Positions 32,245 through 42,034 are shown, counted from the stretch's first letter. The stretch is 64,000 nucleotides of DNA from Desulfuromonas sp. AOP6 (GCF_009731355.2 NZ_AP022810.1:1144001-1208000), one strand, 5' to 3'. Numbers and translations are program-made. Notes: generated by a model from the sequence alone, not told the origin.

Positions 32245-35199
32245 TCAGATTCTCTCAATGGGGAAAGCAGCCTCGCCCAGTTCGGCGTTGGCCTTCTGTA
32301 GCTGCTCCTCCCCCGAAACCACCGCCACGGAACTATCCTGCCATCCCTGTTTCAGGTAGGTATCGGCCGCTCTTTGCAGGGCTTCCCTGTTGACAGCCAA
32401 CAGGCGCTGTCGAAAGGTCTGGCGCATGGCCAGGGTCAATCCCTGCAGCTGATGGTTGAACTCCCGTGAAGCCTTGCCGCCGGGAGAGAGTGGGCGATCC
32501 AGGTCGCTGAAGGAGGCCAGAATGGCTTCCTTGATCTCTTCGTCAGAGTATTTTCCGGCGATCGCCCAGTCCACGGCCTGTTCGTAAACCTTCAGCGTGC
32601 GCGTCAGTTGAGGGTCGCGATAGGACAGCATAGAGAAGAGACCGGCTTCCGGATCAGCACCAGCCAGGCCGCCATAGGCGCCGCCTTTTTCACGAATCTC
32701 CCGATGCAGAAAATTGGCTCGCAGCAGTTTGGCGAGCACCATCAGCGGCGCCGCGTCCGCTTGCGTGTAGGTGCCGGTGCGAAAAATCTGGGCCACATAA
32801 GAGACAGGGACGGCGGCCGCACATCCTTTGCGCGCGCTGACCGGGGTGAAGGGTGCGCGGGCGGCAGGAGTCGCCGGGGTTTTGGACAGGCTTTTGAGGA
32901 ATCCGGCAACGGCTGGTCGAATAGCCTCGAAGGTCTCCGCTTCGGCCGTCAGGGCACAGCGCATCCCGTCATTTCCCAAAAGGAGGCCGGCCAGAGCCCG
33001 CATTTTTTCGGCCAAATCCGCCAACTCTGCCGGTGTCTTCGCTGCGATCTTTTTAACGAAGCGGACCTGGCTGATGCCGGTCCATTCTTCCCGCAATTTT
33101 CCTCCCTCGGTCAGCTGGCTGGCGGCCAGACGGGCGGCGTAGGTGTGGCCTGAGCCTGGGATGGAATTCTCCATGGAAGTTTTAATCTGGTTGATGACCG
33201 TGTGCAGCCGGGTCAGGTCGGAAAAATCCGGGGCGTTAAAGAGGTCGGTGAGAATGGCGAACATTTTCTCCTGATTACGCCGCAAGGCCTTACCGCGCAC
33301 ACTGATGACCATTCGGGGTGAATCCATGGCCTGAGGGTTCTCAAGAATGCTGGCTGAGGCCCGAATCCCGCCCGTGGCCGCCGACATCCGTTCAGCCATT
33401 TCCAGGTAGCTCAGGCCGGCCGCGCCAATCTGGGGAAGCAGGGCGCAGAAGAGGGGAACAAAGGGACGAAGGTCGGCGGGGATGTGAGAGCCTTCCGTCT
33501 GCGCCGAGAAATAGACGATCCCGTTGGTCGGCTGGTCGAACCAAGTGAGTTCCACCCCTTCAACCTTTTCTTCGCGGGAATGAACGGATCTTTCCTCGGC
33601 CGGGATATCGCTGAGCTCCAGCGTCGGCAGCACAGAAAGATCTTCCTCCATCTCCTGGGCCTCCTGCAGTTCCCGAGCCTGCTCGACAATCTGCTGTTTC
33701 TGCCCGGGGGTGAGGCGGGCGGCGAGTGCCTGGAGATTGTCGGCGACCTCTTTATCTTCCCGTACCTTGCGCTCCGGATCGGGCGTCAGGGTCAGAGTGA
33801 CCCGGTGAGAATTGTCGAGCAAATAGCGGCGGATGAGATTCTGGAAGAAGGGCCCGGCGGCCACCTCGGCTCGCAGACGTTCGAGGTCGCGGGTCAGCAG
33901 CAGCGGGGTCACCGGATCGCCGCTGTGAATCCAGGGGCCGAGCAGGCGCATGAGCAGCAGCAGGGCGTAGGGATACTGATCCCCCGTCACCTCCCGATGG
34001 GCAAACTCCAGTTGATGGATGGCGGCCTCGACGCGTTCTTCGGGAAAGCCCTTGTCGGCAGCCTCCTGTAACGTTTCCAGGATGAGGGCTTCAATCTTGT
34101 CCGTATGCTCCGGTTCCGTTCCCTGCAGGCCGACGGCGAAAAAAGTCTCGCGGTTGTCATCATGATAGCCGGTGACAGGAGAGAGATTCTGTCCCAGCTT
34201 CGATTCGATCAACGCTTTGTACAGAGGGGCGGCCGAATTGCCCAGCAGCAGGGTAGACAGCACCTGCAAGGCGACACGGTTGAAGTTGTCCGCCGCAGGG
34301 CAGGTGAGCCAGGCCGTCTGCACCAGGGTGCGGTTTTCCAGGGGCTCTGCCGGGTCGGCCGGATAGGTCTCGGTGAGCTTTCGGGGCTGTTCGAAACGCA
34401 TTTCGTCGGGCACAGCCGTGTCGAGCGCCTTGGCGTCGAAATGGCGCAGCGCCAGATTTTCAATAGTCTCCAGGTGCTTCTCCAGGGGGAGGTGCCCGTA
34501 GGTGAAGAAATAGGCGTTGGCGGGATGGTAGTAGGTGGCGTGGAATTCCCGCAGCTCTTCCCAGGTCAGGTTGGGGATGTCCGAGGGTTCGCCACCGGAG
34601 TTCTTGCCGTAGGTGGTGGTGGGGTACAGAGCTCCGCTCAGGCGACGATGGCTAAGGGAAGAGGGGTCGGCCATGGCCCCTTTCATTTCGTTGTAGACCA
34701 CGCCCTTGTATTCGAGGGGCGATTCGGGGTTGTCAGCCTCCTGAAATTCGAGGCGATGTCCTTCCTGTCGGAAGTCCCGTTCGAGCAGGCGGGGGAAAAA
34801 AGCCGCATCGAGGTAGATGGCCATGAGATTGTAGAAATCTTTCTCATTCTGGCTGGCAAAGGGGTAGAGGGTCCAGTCGCTCGATGTCAGCGCGTTCATG
34901 AAGGTGTTGAGGCTGCGCTTGAGCATGCTGAAAAACGGATCCCGCACCGGGAAGTTCCTGGAGCCGCACAGTACCGTATGTTCCAGAATGTGAGCGACGC
35001 CCGTCGAGTCCATGGGGGTGGTGTGAAAACCGACGCCAAAGAGATTGTTGTCATCCTCTGTTTCCATGTGAACCATGCGGGCCCCGGTCCTGTCATGCCG
35101 CAACTGGATGAGGCGGGCGTTCAGTTCAGGCAGCGGGGTCATGTCGATAAGAGTGAAGCCGTGAAGTTTCTGCCCTGGCTGAAGGCTGTGGTCGGACAT
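32245..35199 (-). CDS. M16C presequence-protease-type metallopeptidase
   Basis: A 984-residue soluble zinc protease with the inverted zinc motif HILEH near residue 70 (HxxEH) and the downstream ENL/ENE region replaced by FYNLMAIYLDAAFFP, as in the PreP/Cym1 branch. Two tandem M16 halves joined by a helical hairpin (~residues 430-560) fit the length. The C-terminal half has the LREKGGAYGG substrate-binding motif. The start at 35199 is chosen because GGAGGTAACACC precedes it and similarity starts right after; the open frame extends 45 codons further but into sequence without similarity. Expected role: degradation of unfolded peptides. It converges with hrpB, with 9 bases between the stops. Confidence 0.9.
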   Translation of the reverse strand: MSDHSLQPGQKLHGFTLIDMTPLPELNARLIQLRHDRTGARMVHMETEDDNNLFGVGFHTTPMDSTGVAHILEHTVLCGSRNFPVRDPFFSMLKRSLNTFMNALTSSDWTLYPFASQNEKDFYNLMAIYLDAAFFPRLLERDFRQEGHRLEFQEADNPESPLEYKGVVYNEMKGAMADPSSLSHRRLSGALYPTTTYGKNSGGEPSDIPNLTWEELREFHATYYHPANAYFFTYGHLPLEKHLETIENLALRHFDAKALDTAVPDEMRFEQPRKLTETYPADPAEPLENRTLVQTAWLTCPAADNFNRVALQVLSTLLLGNSAAPLYKALIESKLGQNLSPVTGYHDDNRETFFAVGLQGTEPEHTDKIEALILETLQEAADKGFPEERVEAAIHQLEFAHREVTGDQYPYALLLLMRLLGPWIHSGDPVTPLLLTRDLERLRAEVAAGPFFQNLIRRYLLDNSHRVTLTLTPDPERKVREDKEVADNLQALAARLTPGQKQQIVEQARELQEAQEMEEDLSVLPTLELSDIPAEERSVHSREEKVEGVELTWFDQPTNGIVYFSAQTEGSHIPADLRPFVPLFCALLPQIGAAGLSYLEMAERMSAATGGIRASASILENPQAMDSPRMVISVRGKALRRNQEKMFAILTDLFNAPDFSDLTRLHTVINQIKTSMENSIPGSGHTYAARLAASQLTEGGKLREEWTGISQVRFVKKIAAKTPAELADLAEKMRALAGLLLGNDGMRCALTAEAETFEAIRPAVAGFLKSLSKTPATPAARAPFTPVSARKGCAAAVPVSYVAQIFRTGTYTQADAAPLMVLAKLLRANFLHREIREKGGAYGGLAGADPEAGLFSMLSYRDPQLTRTLKVYEQAVDWAIAGKYSDEEIKEAILASFSDLDRPLSPGGKASREFNHQLQGLTLAMRQTFRQRLLAVNREALQRAADTYLKQGWQDSSVAVVSGEEQLQKANAELGEAAFPIERI

Positions 35200-35327
35200 G
35201 GTGTTACCTCCTGGAAAAAGCGTGAATCCGAAAAGTTTAACGCAGCTTTGCGGGATGTCATAGGAAAAATGCAGGTGGAAGATTGGCAGAAGGGTGAAGC
35301 GAGATGCGGTTGGGTCGGCAAAAAAAA

Positions 35328-35354
35328 ACTCCACGACAGCATCGTGGAGTTTTT
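35328..35354 (-). terminator. Terminator of the cold-shock gene
   Basis: ACTCCACGA (35328-35336) pairs with TCGTGGAGT (35342-35350) around CAGCA. On the minus strand the stem is followed by at least seven T residues (A-run 35321-35327), 20 bases past the cold-shock stop codon. Confidence 0.88.
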
Positions 35355-35374
35355 GGGGGTGTCAAAGTCTCGGA

Positions 35375-35575
35375 TCAGACCTTCATGACGTTAGCTGCCT
35401 GAGGGCCCTTCTGGCCCTGAACAACTTCAAAGGTTACCCGGTCGCCTTCGGCCAGGGATTTGAACCCTTCGGACTGGATAGAAGAGAAGTGAACAAATAC
35501 ATCGGGTCCATTGTCCTGCTCAATGAAGCCGAAACCCTTAGCGTCGTTGAACCATTTTACAGTACCTTCAGCCAT
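35375..35575 (-). CDS. cspA: Cold-shock protein (CspA family)
   Basis: A 66-residue single-domain OB-fold protein: [15 protein letters not shown] (RNP1) and DVFVHFSSI (RNP2) are intact, with [18 protein letters not shown] completing the fold. It binds single-stranded RNA/DNA and acts as an RNA chaperone. AAGGAG sits 8 bases before the ATG. The leader is unusual in having a complete intrinsic-terminator hairpin about 70 bases upstream of the start (35646-35679). Cold-shock genes often carry long structured leaders, but whether transcription reads through this one is not known. Confidence 0.95.
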   Translation of the reverse strand: MAEGTVKWFNDAKGFGFIEQDNGPDVFVHFSSIQSEGFKSLAEGDRVTFEVVQGQKGPQAANVMKV

Positions 35576-35639
35576 TTCTTTTTACTCCTTTTTTCCAAAT
35601 CTGGGACCAGTTTTCGTGTGCCGGGTCGTTGGGGCCGCC

Positions 35640-35679
35640 ATCAAAAAAACCGCCCAGACCTTGTGGTCTGTGCGGTTTT
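35640..35679 (-). terminator. Terminator-like hairpin upstream of cspA
   Basis: On the minus strand AAAACCGC, a 2-base mismatch and AGACC pair with GGTCT and GCGGTTTT, followed by a run of T residues (A-run 35643-35649). It points in the direction of cspA, so it would end a transcript that begins further upstream, between here and ~36200. Confidence 0.8.
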
Positions 35680-36232
35680 GGGAGAACTGCGGACAGCCAG
35701 AACGGACTCGAACACACTAGCTAAAAAATTTGCCTAATCCTGTTACCATAGGGCCAGTGCAAAAGCAAGAAAAAAATCCCGGAATTCTGAGTGAAAGCCG
35801 GTGGATAGGGGCGGGCGTCTTCTTTTTATGAGGAGCCTTGGGGGTTCTGGTCGTAACTTTATGAGGCGCGAATATATGCGTATTTATGCTGAGGTGACAA
35901 AAAATGTTTTGCGAAGAGGGGTTACGTCTTTAGAGTGCCGCCCAATTATGAAAATATAAAAATGTTTTAAAATGTCTTGACGTGAACGTAAGAAGGAAGT
36001 ATATGTCCTGATATGCATAGAAAAAGACACTAAAAAGAACCTTGAATTACCGCATTGAAAAAAGAGTAAATTTTTTGGAAAGTCTTAAGGGTAGAATAAT
36101 GTTCTAAATTCGTTGATTTGTTGAGCTATCTGGCGTATAAAATGACCCTGCGTTTTGCCGGGTTCTTGCTGCCACCTTGATACCCCTCCCGGCCCGCGTT
36201 GACACTGTCCATGGCACCTGAAAGGAGAATGT
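35680..36232. other. Long intergenic region between cspA and the FadL-type gene
   Basis: AT-rich, with no coding frame of note. It must hold the promoters of both divergent genes; only the plus-strand candidate at 35977-36005 was recognised. Source of a presumed minus-strand transcript ended at 35646. Confidence 0.5.
35977..36005 (+). promoter_or_regulatory. Sigma-70-type promoter for the FadL-type porin gene
   Basis: TTGACG at 35977-35982 and TATATG at 36000-36005 with the optimal 17-base spacer. The mRNA leader would be about 220 bases long. Confidence 0.55.
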
Positions 36233-37576
36233 ATGAAGTATTTTATCCGTTGGTCCGTCACCGTTTTTCTTGTACTGGCCCTGGCCAGTCCCGCCTTCTC
36301 GGCCGGGTTCGCTCTCATCGAACAGAGCGTCAGCGGTTTGGGCAACGCCTTTGCCGGCTCCGCCGCTACCGGTGAAGACGCCAGCACCATCTTTTTCAAC
36401 CCGGCGGCTCTGACTCTGCTCGAAGGGCAGCAGGTGGTAGCCGGCGCGCATGTGATCGTGCCTTCGGCGAAGTTCAGCAAAGACAGCTCCATGACCATCT
36501 CTGGTGGAAACAGTGGGGATGCGGGCGTGGTTGGTGTGGCCCCGAATCTCTATTACGCCGCCAATCTGAACAATGGCTGGTCGGTCGGTCTGGGCATCTT
36601 CGCTCCTTTCGGCCTGGCCACCGAGTACGATAAAGACTGGGTCGGTCGCTACCACGCGGTAGAGTCGGACGTGATGACCATTAACATCAACCCTACGGTG
36701 GCTTATCGGGTCAACGAAAACCTCAGCCTCGGTGCCGGGGTGAGCGCCCAGTATATTGATGTTACTTTAAGTCAGATGATAGATCTGGGTAAAATTGCGT
36801 ATGCTTTAGATCCGGTGAATATTCCTATTCAAGCGGTTTCAAACCCTGATGCCGATATATTCGCGGATATGACAGCTGATGACTGGGGGTATGGTTTCAA
36901 TCTTGGAGCGCTCTATGAGTTCAATGAAAATACCCGCATTGGCGTCACCTACAGATCCCGTATTAAGCATACGGTGAAAGGGGATGTCAAATTTAGTCAG
37001 CAGAACCCTGATTCTGGGTTGGGCATTGTATTGGCTGGCGCCGCTGCCTCCCGTTTTCCAAATCAGGGGGTTGAGGGCGATATCACCCTGCCGGCCAGTG
37101 CTTCTCTGAGCGCTTACCATCGCATTAATGCCCAGTGGGTCGTGATGGCGGATATCATGTGGACGGAATGGAGCACATTTGACAAGTTGGTTATCGAGTT
37201 CGACGGAGATGTCCCGGACTCGCTCACTACCGAAAATTGGGATGATAACTGGCGTTATTCTGTCGGGGCCAACTATACACCCAACGATCGTCTTGTTCTG
37301 CGCGGCGGTCTGGCCTTCGACGAAACACCCATCCCGGATTCGAAGCACCGTACCCCGCGTATTCCGGGGGAGGATCGCTTTTGGGTGGCTTTTGGTGCTG
37401 GCTACAAACTCACGAACCAAATGAATCTCGATTTTGGCTACGCTCACCTTTTTGTGAAGGACTCCAAGATCGCAAAGGATGGTCTTGATGAGGAAGATCT
37501 TCTCAGGGGCGCCTTGTATGGGGAATACGAAAACTCCGTAGATATTGTCAGCGCCCAGCTAAGCTACAGCTTCTAA
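36233..37576 (+). CDS. FadL/OmpP1/TodX-type outer-membrane porin
   Basis: A 447-residue outer-membrane beta-barrel. The signal peptide (TVFLVLALASPAFSA) is followed by the FadL-typical hatch GFALIEQSVSGLGNAFAGSA and by FFNPAALTLLEGQQV. LGIFAPFGLATEYDKDWVGRY is the conserved FadL extracellular/substrate region, and the protein ends in an aromatic residue (AQLSYSF), as needed for barrel insertion. AAAGGAG precedes the ATG. Family members take up long-chain fatty acids or other hydrophobic compounds. A terminator lies directly downstream, so it is monocistronic. Codon composition drops in GC in the middle third (residues ~175-290), possibly a recombined loop region. Confidence 0.92.
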   Translation: MKYFIRWSVTVFLVLALASPAFSAGFALIEQSVSGLGNAFAGSAATGEDASTIFFNPAALTLLEGQQVVAGAHVIVPSAKFSKDSSMTISGGNSGDAGVVGVAPNLYYAANLNNGWSVGLGIFAPFGLATEYDKDWVGRYHAVESDVMTININPTVAYRVNENLSLGAGVSAQYIDVTLSQMIDLGKIAYALDPVNIPIQAVSNPDADIFADMTADDWGYGFNLGALYEFNENTRIGVTYRSRIKHTVKGDVKFSQQNPDSGLGIVLAGAAASRFPNQGVEGDITLPASASLSAYHRINAQWVVMADIMWTEWSTFDKLVIEFDGDVPDSLTTENWDDNWRYSVGANYTPNDRLVLRGGLAFDETPIPDSKHRTPRIPGEDRFWVAFGAGYKLTNQMNLDFGYAHLFVKDSKIAKDGLDEEDLLRGALYGEYENSVDIVSAQLSYSF

Positions 37577-37601
37577 AATAAACCTAAGCTCTACCAAACA
37601 A

Positions 37602-37641
37602 AAAGAGGCGGCTCCCTTGAGTGGGAACCGCCTCTTTCTTT
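37602..37641 (+). terminator. Intrinsic terminator (bidirectional)
   Basis: AAAGAGGCGG pairs with CCGCCTCTTT, with an inner CCC/GGG stack, and is followed by a T-rich stretch. It lies between the convergent porin and ferritin-like genes and has A/T runs on both sides. Confidence 0.9.
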
Positions 37642-37663
37642 TAGTGATTAAATTTATTCGACG

Positions 37664-38131
37664 TCAGGCGGGCAGGCCGAAGATGTCGGCGTAGTCGTCG
37701 CGGATGACCTCAAAGTGGTGGTGGGTTGAATTGGCGTTGGCCAGGTAGATGGCCTTGACTTCAGGGTCGGTCATCTGTTCGGCCACTTCGCGCAGGTGCT
37801 TCTCCAGGGCCTCTTCTTCGTCGAGAGCCAGTTCCATGGCTTTACGCTCATCGAAGTCGCCCATCATGATTTTCTGCAGGGCTTTCCACCAGGTAGACTC
37901 GGTGTCGGGAGGAGACTGGATGAACTCGTCGAAAGAGGGGATGTCGCCGCCTTTATAGATGTTGTAGAAAGAATGGGCGTGCTGGGCTTCTTCGCGGGCC
38001 AGCAGTTCGAAGGTCTTTTTGGCTTTTTCGTCGCTCATCTTTTCGGCGCCGTATTTGTAGAAGTCCATGGCGTCTTTTTCCGTCTTCATGGCCTCCTTGA
38101 TCGCTTTCTGTACATTGATTTTCTGAGTCAT
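37664..38131 (-). CDS. Ferritin-like (rubrerythrin-type) protein without rubredoxin domain
   Basis: A 155-residue four-helix protein. Diiron-ligand candidates are MKTEKDAMDFYKYGAEKM, LLAREEAQHAHSFYNIYKGG (ExxH) and ALDEEEALEKHLREVAEQM, with a final NSTHHHFEVI. The C-terminal rubredoxin domain of full rubrerythrins is absent. The start at 38131 has AGAGAGGA upstream; an upstream ATG is not near a ribosome-binding site. Probable role: peroxide or oxygen defence or iron handling in an anaerobe; the electron donor is not evident. Confidence 0.85.
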   Translation of the reverse strand: MTQKINVQKAIKEAMKTEKDAMDFYKYGAEKMSDEKAKKTFELLAREEAQHAHSFYNIYKGGDIPSFDEFIQSPPDTESTWWKALQKIMMGDFDERKAMELALDEEEALEKHLREVAEQMTDPEVKAIYLANANSTHHHFEVIRDDYADIFGLPA

Positions 38132-38389
38132 GGCAATCCTCTCTTTGAAATGAATGGAAAGTGTCTTTAAATCTAACACAGATTAAATGTTGTGCTCGCT
38201 TGCGGGGCTTTCGCCGGCGGTATATTAACATTCCCTGTTGGGGGCTTGTCAAAGTTTTTTCGTCTTTCCCCGGCAAAAGACGGGCTTTCTGCCGCCCCTT
38301 CCGGAGAGTCACCTCTCCAGGCTTTTCAAGTCCCCGGTGATTGGCCGTTAACAGCGTTTTTTTTTTGCATTTTTTTCAAACGACGTTTA

Positions 38390-38409
38390 GTATACTGCAT
38401 GCTGTATAC
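38390..38409 (+). promoter_or_regulatory. Palindromic operator overlapping a -10-like box upstream of sdh
   Basis: GTATACTGCATGCTGTATAC is a 20-base dyad, perfect except for the two T positions flanking the central GCATGC. It overlaps TATACT (38391-38396), the best -10 candidate before the sdh cluster; the only -35 candidate, TTGCAT at 38365, is 20 bases away. Likely site for a dimeric repressor or activator, identity unknown. Confidence 0.5.
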
Positions 38410-38499
38410 CGGAGAGAGATCCTCGTTTTGAGGAGTCCACTTGTTCTGGAGCCTTCGCGCTCGCTCATTTTTTTTATTGAATCAGGAAGGGGTAAACAC

Positions 38500-38641
38500 A
38501 TGCAGATCTTTACCAAGTGGCGGGGGCCTCCATGGCCTGAACAGTTCGCAGGGTGCGAGAACCATCGGCATCTTCTTCTTCCCTTTGATGGGAGTGTCAT
38601 TAATCCTCATTGCTCTTGAATATCTTTCCAAGGGAAAATAA
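38500..38641 (+). pseudogene. Small single-span membrane protein before sdhC, interrupted by a one-base shift
   Basis: ATG at 38500 has GGAAGGGG upstream and begins MQIFTKWRG. That frame runs into a G5 run (38522-38526) and then unrelated sequence. In the neighbouring frame, the same region continues as GLNSSQGARTIGIFFFPLMG and VSLILIALEYLSKGK to a TAA at 38639-38641, two bases before sdhC. Removing one G joins the halves into a 46-residue protein with one strong membrane helix. It is either a sequencing or assembly error in the G-run, a disabled gene, or programmed slippage. Position and ribosome-binding site suggest that it belongs to the sdh operon. Confidence 0.5.
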
Positions 38642-38643
38642 TT

Positions 38644-39321
38644 ATGCAACTGCTAAATAGTTCTGTGGGTAGAAAGATCATAATGGCGGTTACTGGTCTG
38701 CTCCTGATCAGTTTCGTTGTTATACACCTGCTCGGCAACTCCTCGGTTTTCTTCGGGGCTGACGGGATCAACGCCTATGCCAAGCATCTTCACGATCTTG
38801 GTCCCCTGGTCTGGGTCTTCCGTCTGATCATGCTGACCCTGTTTGCGCTGCACATCTGGTTCGGGTTGCAGCTCACTCTCGAAAACAGCGCCGCCAAGCC
38901 TATCGGCTATGCTCAGAAAAAGCGTCTTCGCACGACTTTTGCTGCTGAAACCATGATTGTCAGCGGTGTGGCCATCCTGGCTTTTGTTGTTTACCACCTG
39001 CTTCATTTCACCGTTCAGGTGACCAACCCTGAGATCTCAGCCGGAAACCTTCCTCTGGACGCCATGAATCGCCCTGACGTTTTTACCATGGTTGTTCTTA
39101 GTTTCCAGAAGACCTTTATCGCCCTGGTTTACGCTGTGGCCATGCTCTTCCTCCTTTTCCACGTGAGCCACGGTTTCCAGAGCTTCTTCCAGACACTGGG
39201 ATTGAACAGCAAGAAGTCTCTTCCTGTTTTCGGCAAAATCAGCAAAGGGCTGGCTCTGGTCCTCTTTGTCGGTTACCTGTCCATTCCTGTTCTGATTTTT
39301 GTCGGCTTAGTTAAAATTTAG
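38644..39321 (+). CDS. sdhC: Succinate dehydrogenase/fumarate reductase cytochrome b subunit
   Basis: A 225-residue inner-membrane protein with five predicted helices, of the single-subunit diheme type (as in Wolinella and Geobacter). Histidines placed inside helices, in [27 protein letters not shown] and LFHVSHGFQ, can serve as ligands for two b hemes. It anchors SdhAB and exchanges electrons with menaquinone. It starts two bases after the small interrupted frame and ten bases before sdhA, so it is the first well-formed gene of the operon. Confidence 0.92.
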   Translation: MQLLNSSVGRKIIMAVTGLLLISFVVIHLLGNSSVFFGADGINAYAKHLHDLGPLVWVFRLIMLTLFALHIWFGLQLTLENSAAKPIGYAQKKRLRTTFAAETMIVSGVAILAFVVYHLLHFTVQVTNPEISAGNLPLDAMNRPDVFTMVVLSFQKTFIALVYAVAMLFLLFHVSHGFQSFFQTLGLNSKKSLPVFGKISKGLALVLFVGYLSIPVLIFVGLVKI

Positions 39322-39331
39322 GGGGTTCATC

Positions 39332-41248
39332 GTGATTCTAGATGGCAAATGTCCTACCGGACCAATTGAAACTTCGTGGGATAGACACCGCTTTAACATG
39401 AAGCTGGTCAATCCCGCCAACAAGCGTAAATTCAAGATCCTGATGGTCGGCACCGGCCTCGCCGGTGGTGCTGGCGCAGCTACTTTGGGTGAACTGGGCT
39501 ACAACGTTCACGCTTTCTGCTACCAGGACAGCGCTCGTCGTGCTCACTCCATTGCCGCACAGGGCGGGATCAACGCCGCCAAGAACTACCCGAACGACGG
39601 CGACAGCATCTATCGTCTGTTCTATGACACCATCAAGGGCGGCGACTTCCGTGCCCGTGAGGCCGACGTCTGGCGTCTGTCTCAGGTGTCCAACAACATT
39701 ATCGACCAGTGCGTCGCTCAGGGCGTGCCTTTCGCCCGCGACTATGCCGGTTACCTCGACAACCGCTCCTTCGGCGGTGCCCAGGTTTCCCGTACCTTCT
39801 ATGCTCGTGGTCAGACCGGCCAGCAGCTGCTGCTGGGCGCCTACTCGGCCCTGTCCCGTCAGGTGAAGACCGGTTCGGTGGTCATGCACCCCCGCACCGA
39901 AATGCTCGACCTGGTCGTCGTCGATGGTGTAGCCCGCGGTATCACCGTGCGCAACCTCATTACCGGCGAGATCGAGTCTCACTGGGGGGACGCCGTGGTT
40001 CTGGCTACCGGCGGCTATGTCAACGTTTTCTATCTTTCGACCAACGCCATGGGCTGCAGCGTCACCGCTGCCTGGAAAGCCGCCAAAAAGGGCGCTTTCT
40101 TCGCCAACCCCTGCTACACCCAGATTCACCCGACCTGCATCCCGCAGCACGGCGAGCATCAGTCCAAACTGACCCTGATGTCCGAGTCCCTGCGTAACGA
40201 CGGTCGCTGCTGGGTTCCCAAGAAGAAGGAAGATACGGACAAAAATCCCAACGACATCCCCGAAGAGGATCGCGACTACTACCTGGAGCGTAAATACCCC
40301 TCCTTCGGCAACCTGGCTCCCCGCGACATCGCTTCCCGTGCCGCTAAAGAGCAGTGCGACGATGAGCGCGGCGTCGGCCCTGGCAAGCGCGGTGTCTATC
40401 TCGACTACGCTTCGTCGATTGCCCGCGTCGGCGAGGACACGATTCGTGAGCGTTACGGCAATCTCTTCGAAATGTACGAGAAGATCACCGACGAGAACGC
40501 CTACAAAGTGCCCATGCGTATTTACCCGGCTCCCCACTACTCCATGGGTGGTCTGTGGGTCGACTACAACTGCATGAGCAACGTTCCCGGCCTGTTCGTT
40601 CTCGGTGAAGCCAACTTCTCCGTGCACGGCGCCAACCGCCTTGGTGCTTCTGCTCTCATGCAGGGTCTGGCGGACGGCTACTTTGTTATTCCTTACACCA
40701 TAGCCAACTACCTGGCCACCGTTACTCCCGGCCAGATCAAGGACGATCATCCCGAGTTCAAGAAATCCCGCGAGGACGTCAGCAAGCAGGCAGAAAAGCT
40801 GCTGTCCATCAATGGCAAGAAGACGGTCAGCGAGATGCACCGTGAGCTTGGCAAGATCATGTGGGAGAACGTCGGCATGGCGCGCAGCGAGCAGAGCCTC
40901 AAAGACGCTCTCAAGCGCATCCCGGCTCTTCGCGAAGAGTTCTGGAAGAACGTCAAGGTCACCGGTTCCGGAGCTGAGTTCAACCAGCAGCTGGAGAACG
41001 CCGGTCGCCTGGCCGACTTCCTTGAATTCGCAGAAGTAATGACCCGTGACGCCCTGCACCGCAAGGAATCTTGCGGTGGCCATTTCCGTACGGAGTACCA
41101 GACCGAAGACGGCGAGGCGATGCGCGACGATGAGAACTTTGCTTATGTCGGCGCCTGGGAGTTCAAAGGGGTTGAGAAGGAGCCTGAGCTGCACAAGGAG
41201 CCCCTCAAATTCGAAAACGTCAAACTGGCTGTAAGGAGTTACAAATAA
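39332..41248 (+). CDS. sdhA: Succinate dehydrogenase/fumarate reductase flavoprotein
   Basis: A 638-residue catalytic subunit. The first codon is GTG with GGGGG upstream; the N-terminal extension before the FAD fold ([20 protein letters not shown]) is the form found in Geobacter-type enzymes. Key motifs: [20 protein letters not shown] (dinucleotide fold), [15 protein letters not shown] (His for covalent FAD), QIHPTC, and [20 protein letters not shown]. It interconverts succinate and fumarate on the cytoplasmic face. In this group one enzyme may work in both directions; the sequence does not decide. It overlaps sdhB by one base. Confidence 0.95.
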   Translation: MILDGKCPTGPIETSWDRHRFNMKLVNPANKRKFKILMVGTGLAGGAGAATLGELGYNVHAFCYQDSARRAHSIAAQGGINAAKNYPNDGDSIYRLFYDTIKGGDFRAREADVWRLSQVSNNIIDQCVAQGVPFARDYAGYLDNRSFGGAQVSRTFYARGQTGQQLLLGAYSALSRQVKTGSVVMHPRTEMLDLVVVDGVARGITVRNLITGEIESHWGDAVVLATGGYVNVFYLSTNAMGCSVTAAWKAAKKGAFFANPCYTQIHPTCIPQHGEHQSKLTLMSESLRNDGRCWVPKKKEDTDKNPNDIPEEDRDYYLERKYPSFGNLAPRDIASRAAKEQCDDERGVGPGKRGVYLDYASSIARVGEDTIRERYGNLFEMYEKITDENAYKVPMRIYPAPHYSMGGLWVDYNCMSNVPGLFVLGEANFSVHGANRLGASALMQGLADGYFVIPYTIANYLATVTPGQIKDDHPEFKKSREDVSKQAEKLLSINGKKTVSEMHRELGKIMWENVGMARSEQSLKDALKRIPALREEFWKNVKVTGSGAEFNQQLENAGRLADFLEFAEVMTRDALHRKESCGGHFRTEYQTEDGEAMRDDENFAYVGAWEFKGVEKEPELHKEPLKFENVKLAVRSYK

Positions 41249-41988
41249 TGAACCTGACTCTATACGTATGGCGCCAAACGAACCCGAAGGACAAGGGTAA
41301 AATGGAGCAATACGAAGCGAAAAACGTCAGCCCTGATCAGTCTTTCCTTGAAATGCTCGATGATGTCAACGAAGAGCTGATCAAAACCGGGCGCGATCCC
41401 ATCGCTTTCGACCACGACTGCCGCGAAGGTATCTGCGGTATGTGCTCCCAGGTAATTAACGGCCAGCCCCACGGCCCCCAGGAGAAGACGACGGTTTGTC
41501 AGCTACACATGCGTCAGTTCAGTGACGGCGACAAAATCTTCATCGAGCCCTGGCGCGCCCGTGCCTTCCCCCTTGTTCGTGACCTGGTGGTGGATCGTGG
41601 TGCCCTGGATGCCATTATTCAGGCCGGCGGTTACACTTCGGCTCACACCGGTGGCGTTGCTGACGGTAATGCGCTGCCTATCGGCAAAATTGCCGCTGAC
41701 TATGCCATGGACGCCGCTGAGTGCATCGGTTGCGGGGCTTGCGTGGCTTCGTGCCCCAACAGCTCGGCCATGCTTTTCACCGGTGCCAAGGTTTCCCAGT
41801 TGGCTGTCCTGCCTCAGGGTGAAGTGGAAGCCGCTCGCCGCGTTAAGGATATGACGACTGAGGCTTCGGTCAACGGTTTCGGCAACTGCACCAACCACTA
41901 CGAGTGTGAAGCGGCCTGTCCCAAGGGCATCAGTGTCAGCTTCATTGCCAAACTCAACCGGGAGTACATCAAGTCTTTGGCCCAATAA
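41248..41988 (+). CDS. sdhB: Succinate dehydrogenase/fumarate reductase iron-sulfur subunit
   Basis: A 246-residue protein with ligands for three clusters: [2Fe-2S] in [10 protein letters not shown] plus a later Cys (TTVCQLH), [4Fe-4S] in [13 protein letters not shown], and [3Fe-4S] in [15 protein letters not shown]. It passes electrons between the SdhA flavin and the SdhC hemes. AAGGAG precedes the ATG, which overlaps the sdhA stop. A strong terminator 46 bases after the stop ends the operon. Confidence 0.95.
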   Translation: MNLTLYVWRQTNPKDKGKMEQYEAKNVSPDQSFLEMLDDVNEELIKTGRDPIAFDHDCREGICGMCSQVINGQPHGPQEKTTVCQLHMRQFSDGDKIFIEPWRARAFPLVRDLVVDRGALDAIIQAGGYTSAHTGGVADGNALPIGKIAADYAMDAAECIGCGACVASCPNSSAMLFTGAKVSQLAVLPQGEVEAARRVKDMTTEASVNGFGNCTNHYECEAACPKGISVSFIAKLNREYIKSLAQ

Positions 41989-42034
41989 GGCCGCACAAGA
42001 CTGTCCCTTCCATTGGATACAATGGGTTTTTATG

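Noticed and set aside
35685-35715. Minus-strand GTTCGAGTCC, like a tRNA T-loop
   Set aside because: The flanking bases do not form a T-stem, there is no acceptor stem or anticodon arm, and no tRNA fits.
39338-41194. 618-codon open frame antisense to sdhA
   Set aside because: It mirrors the codon bias of sdhA, has no recognisable domain or ribosome-binding site, and sdhA is certain.
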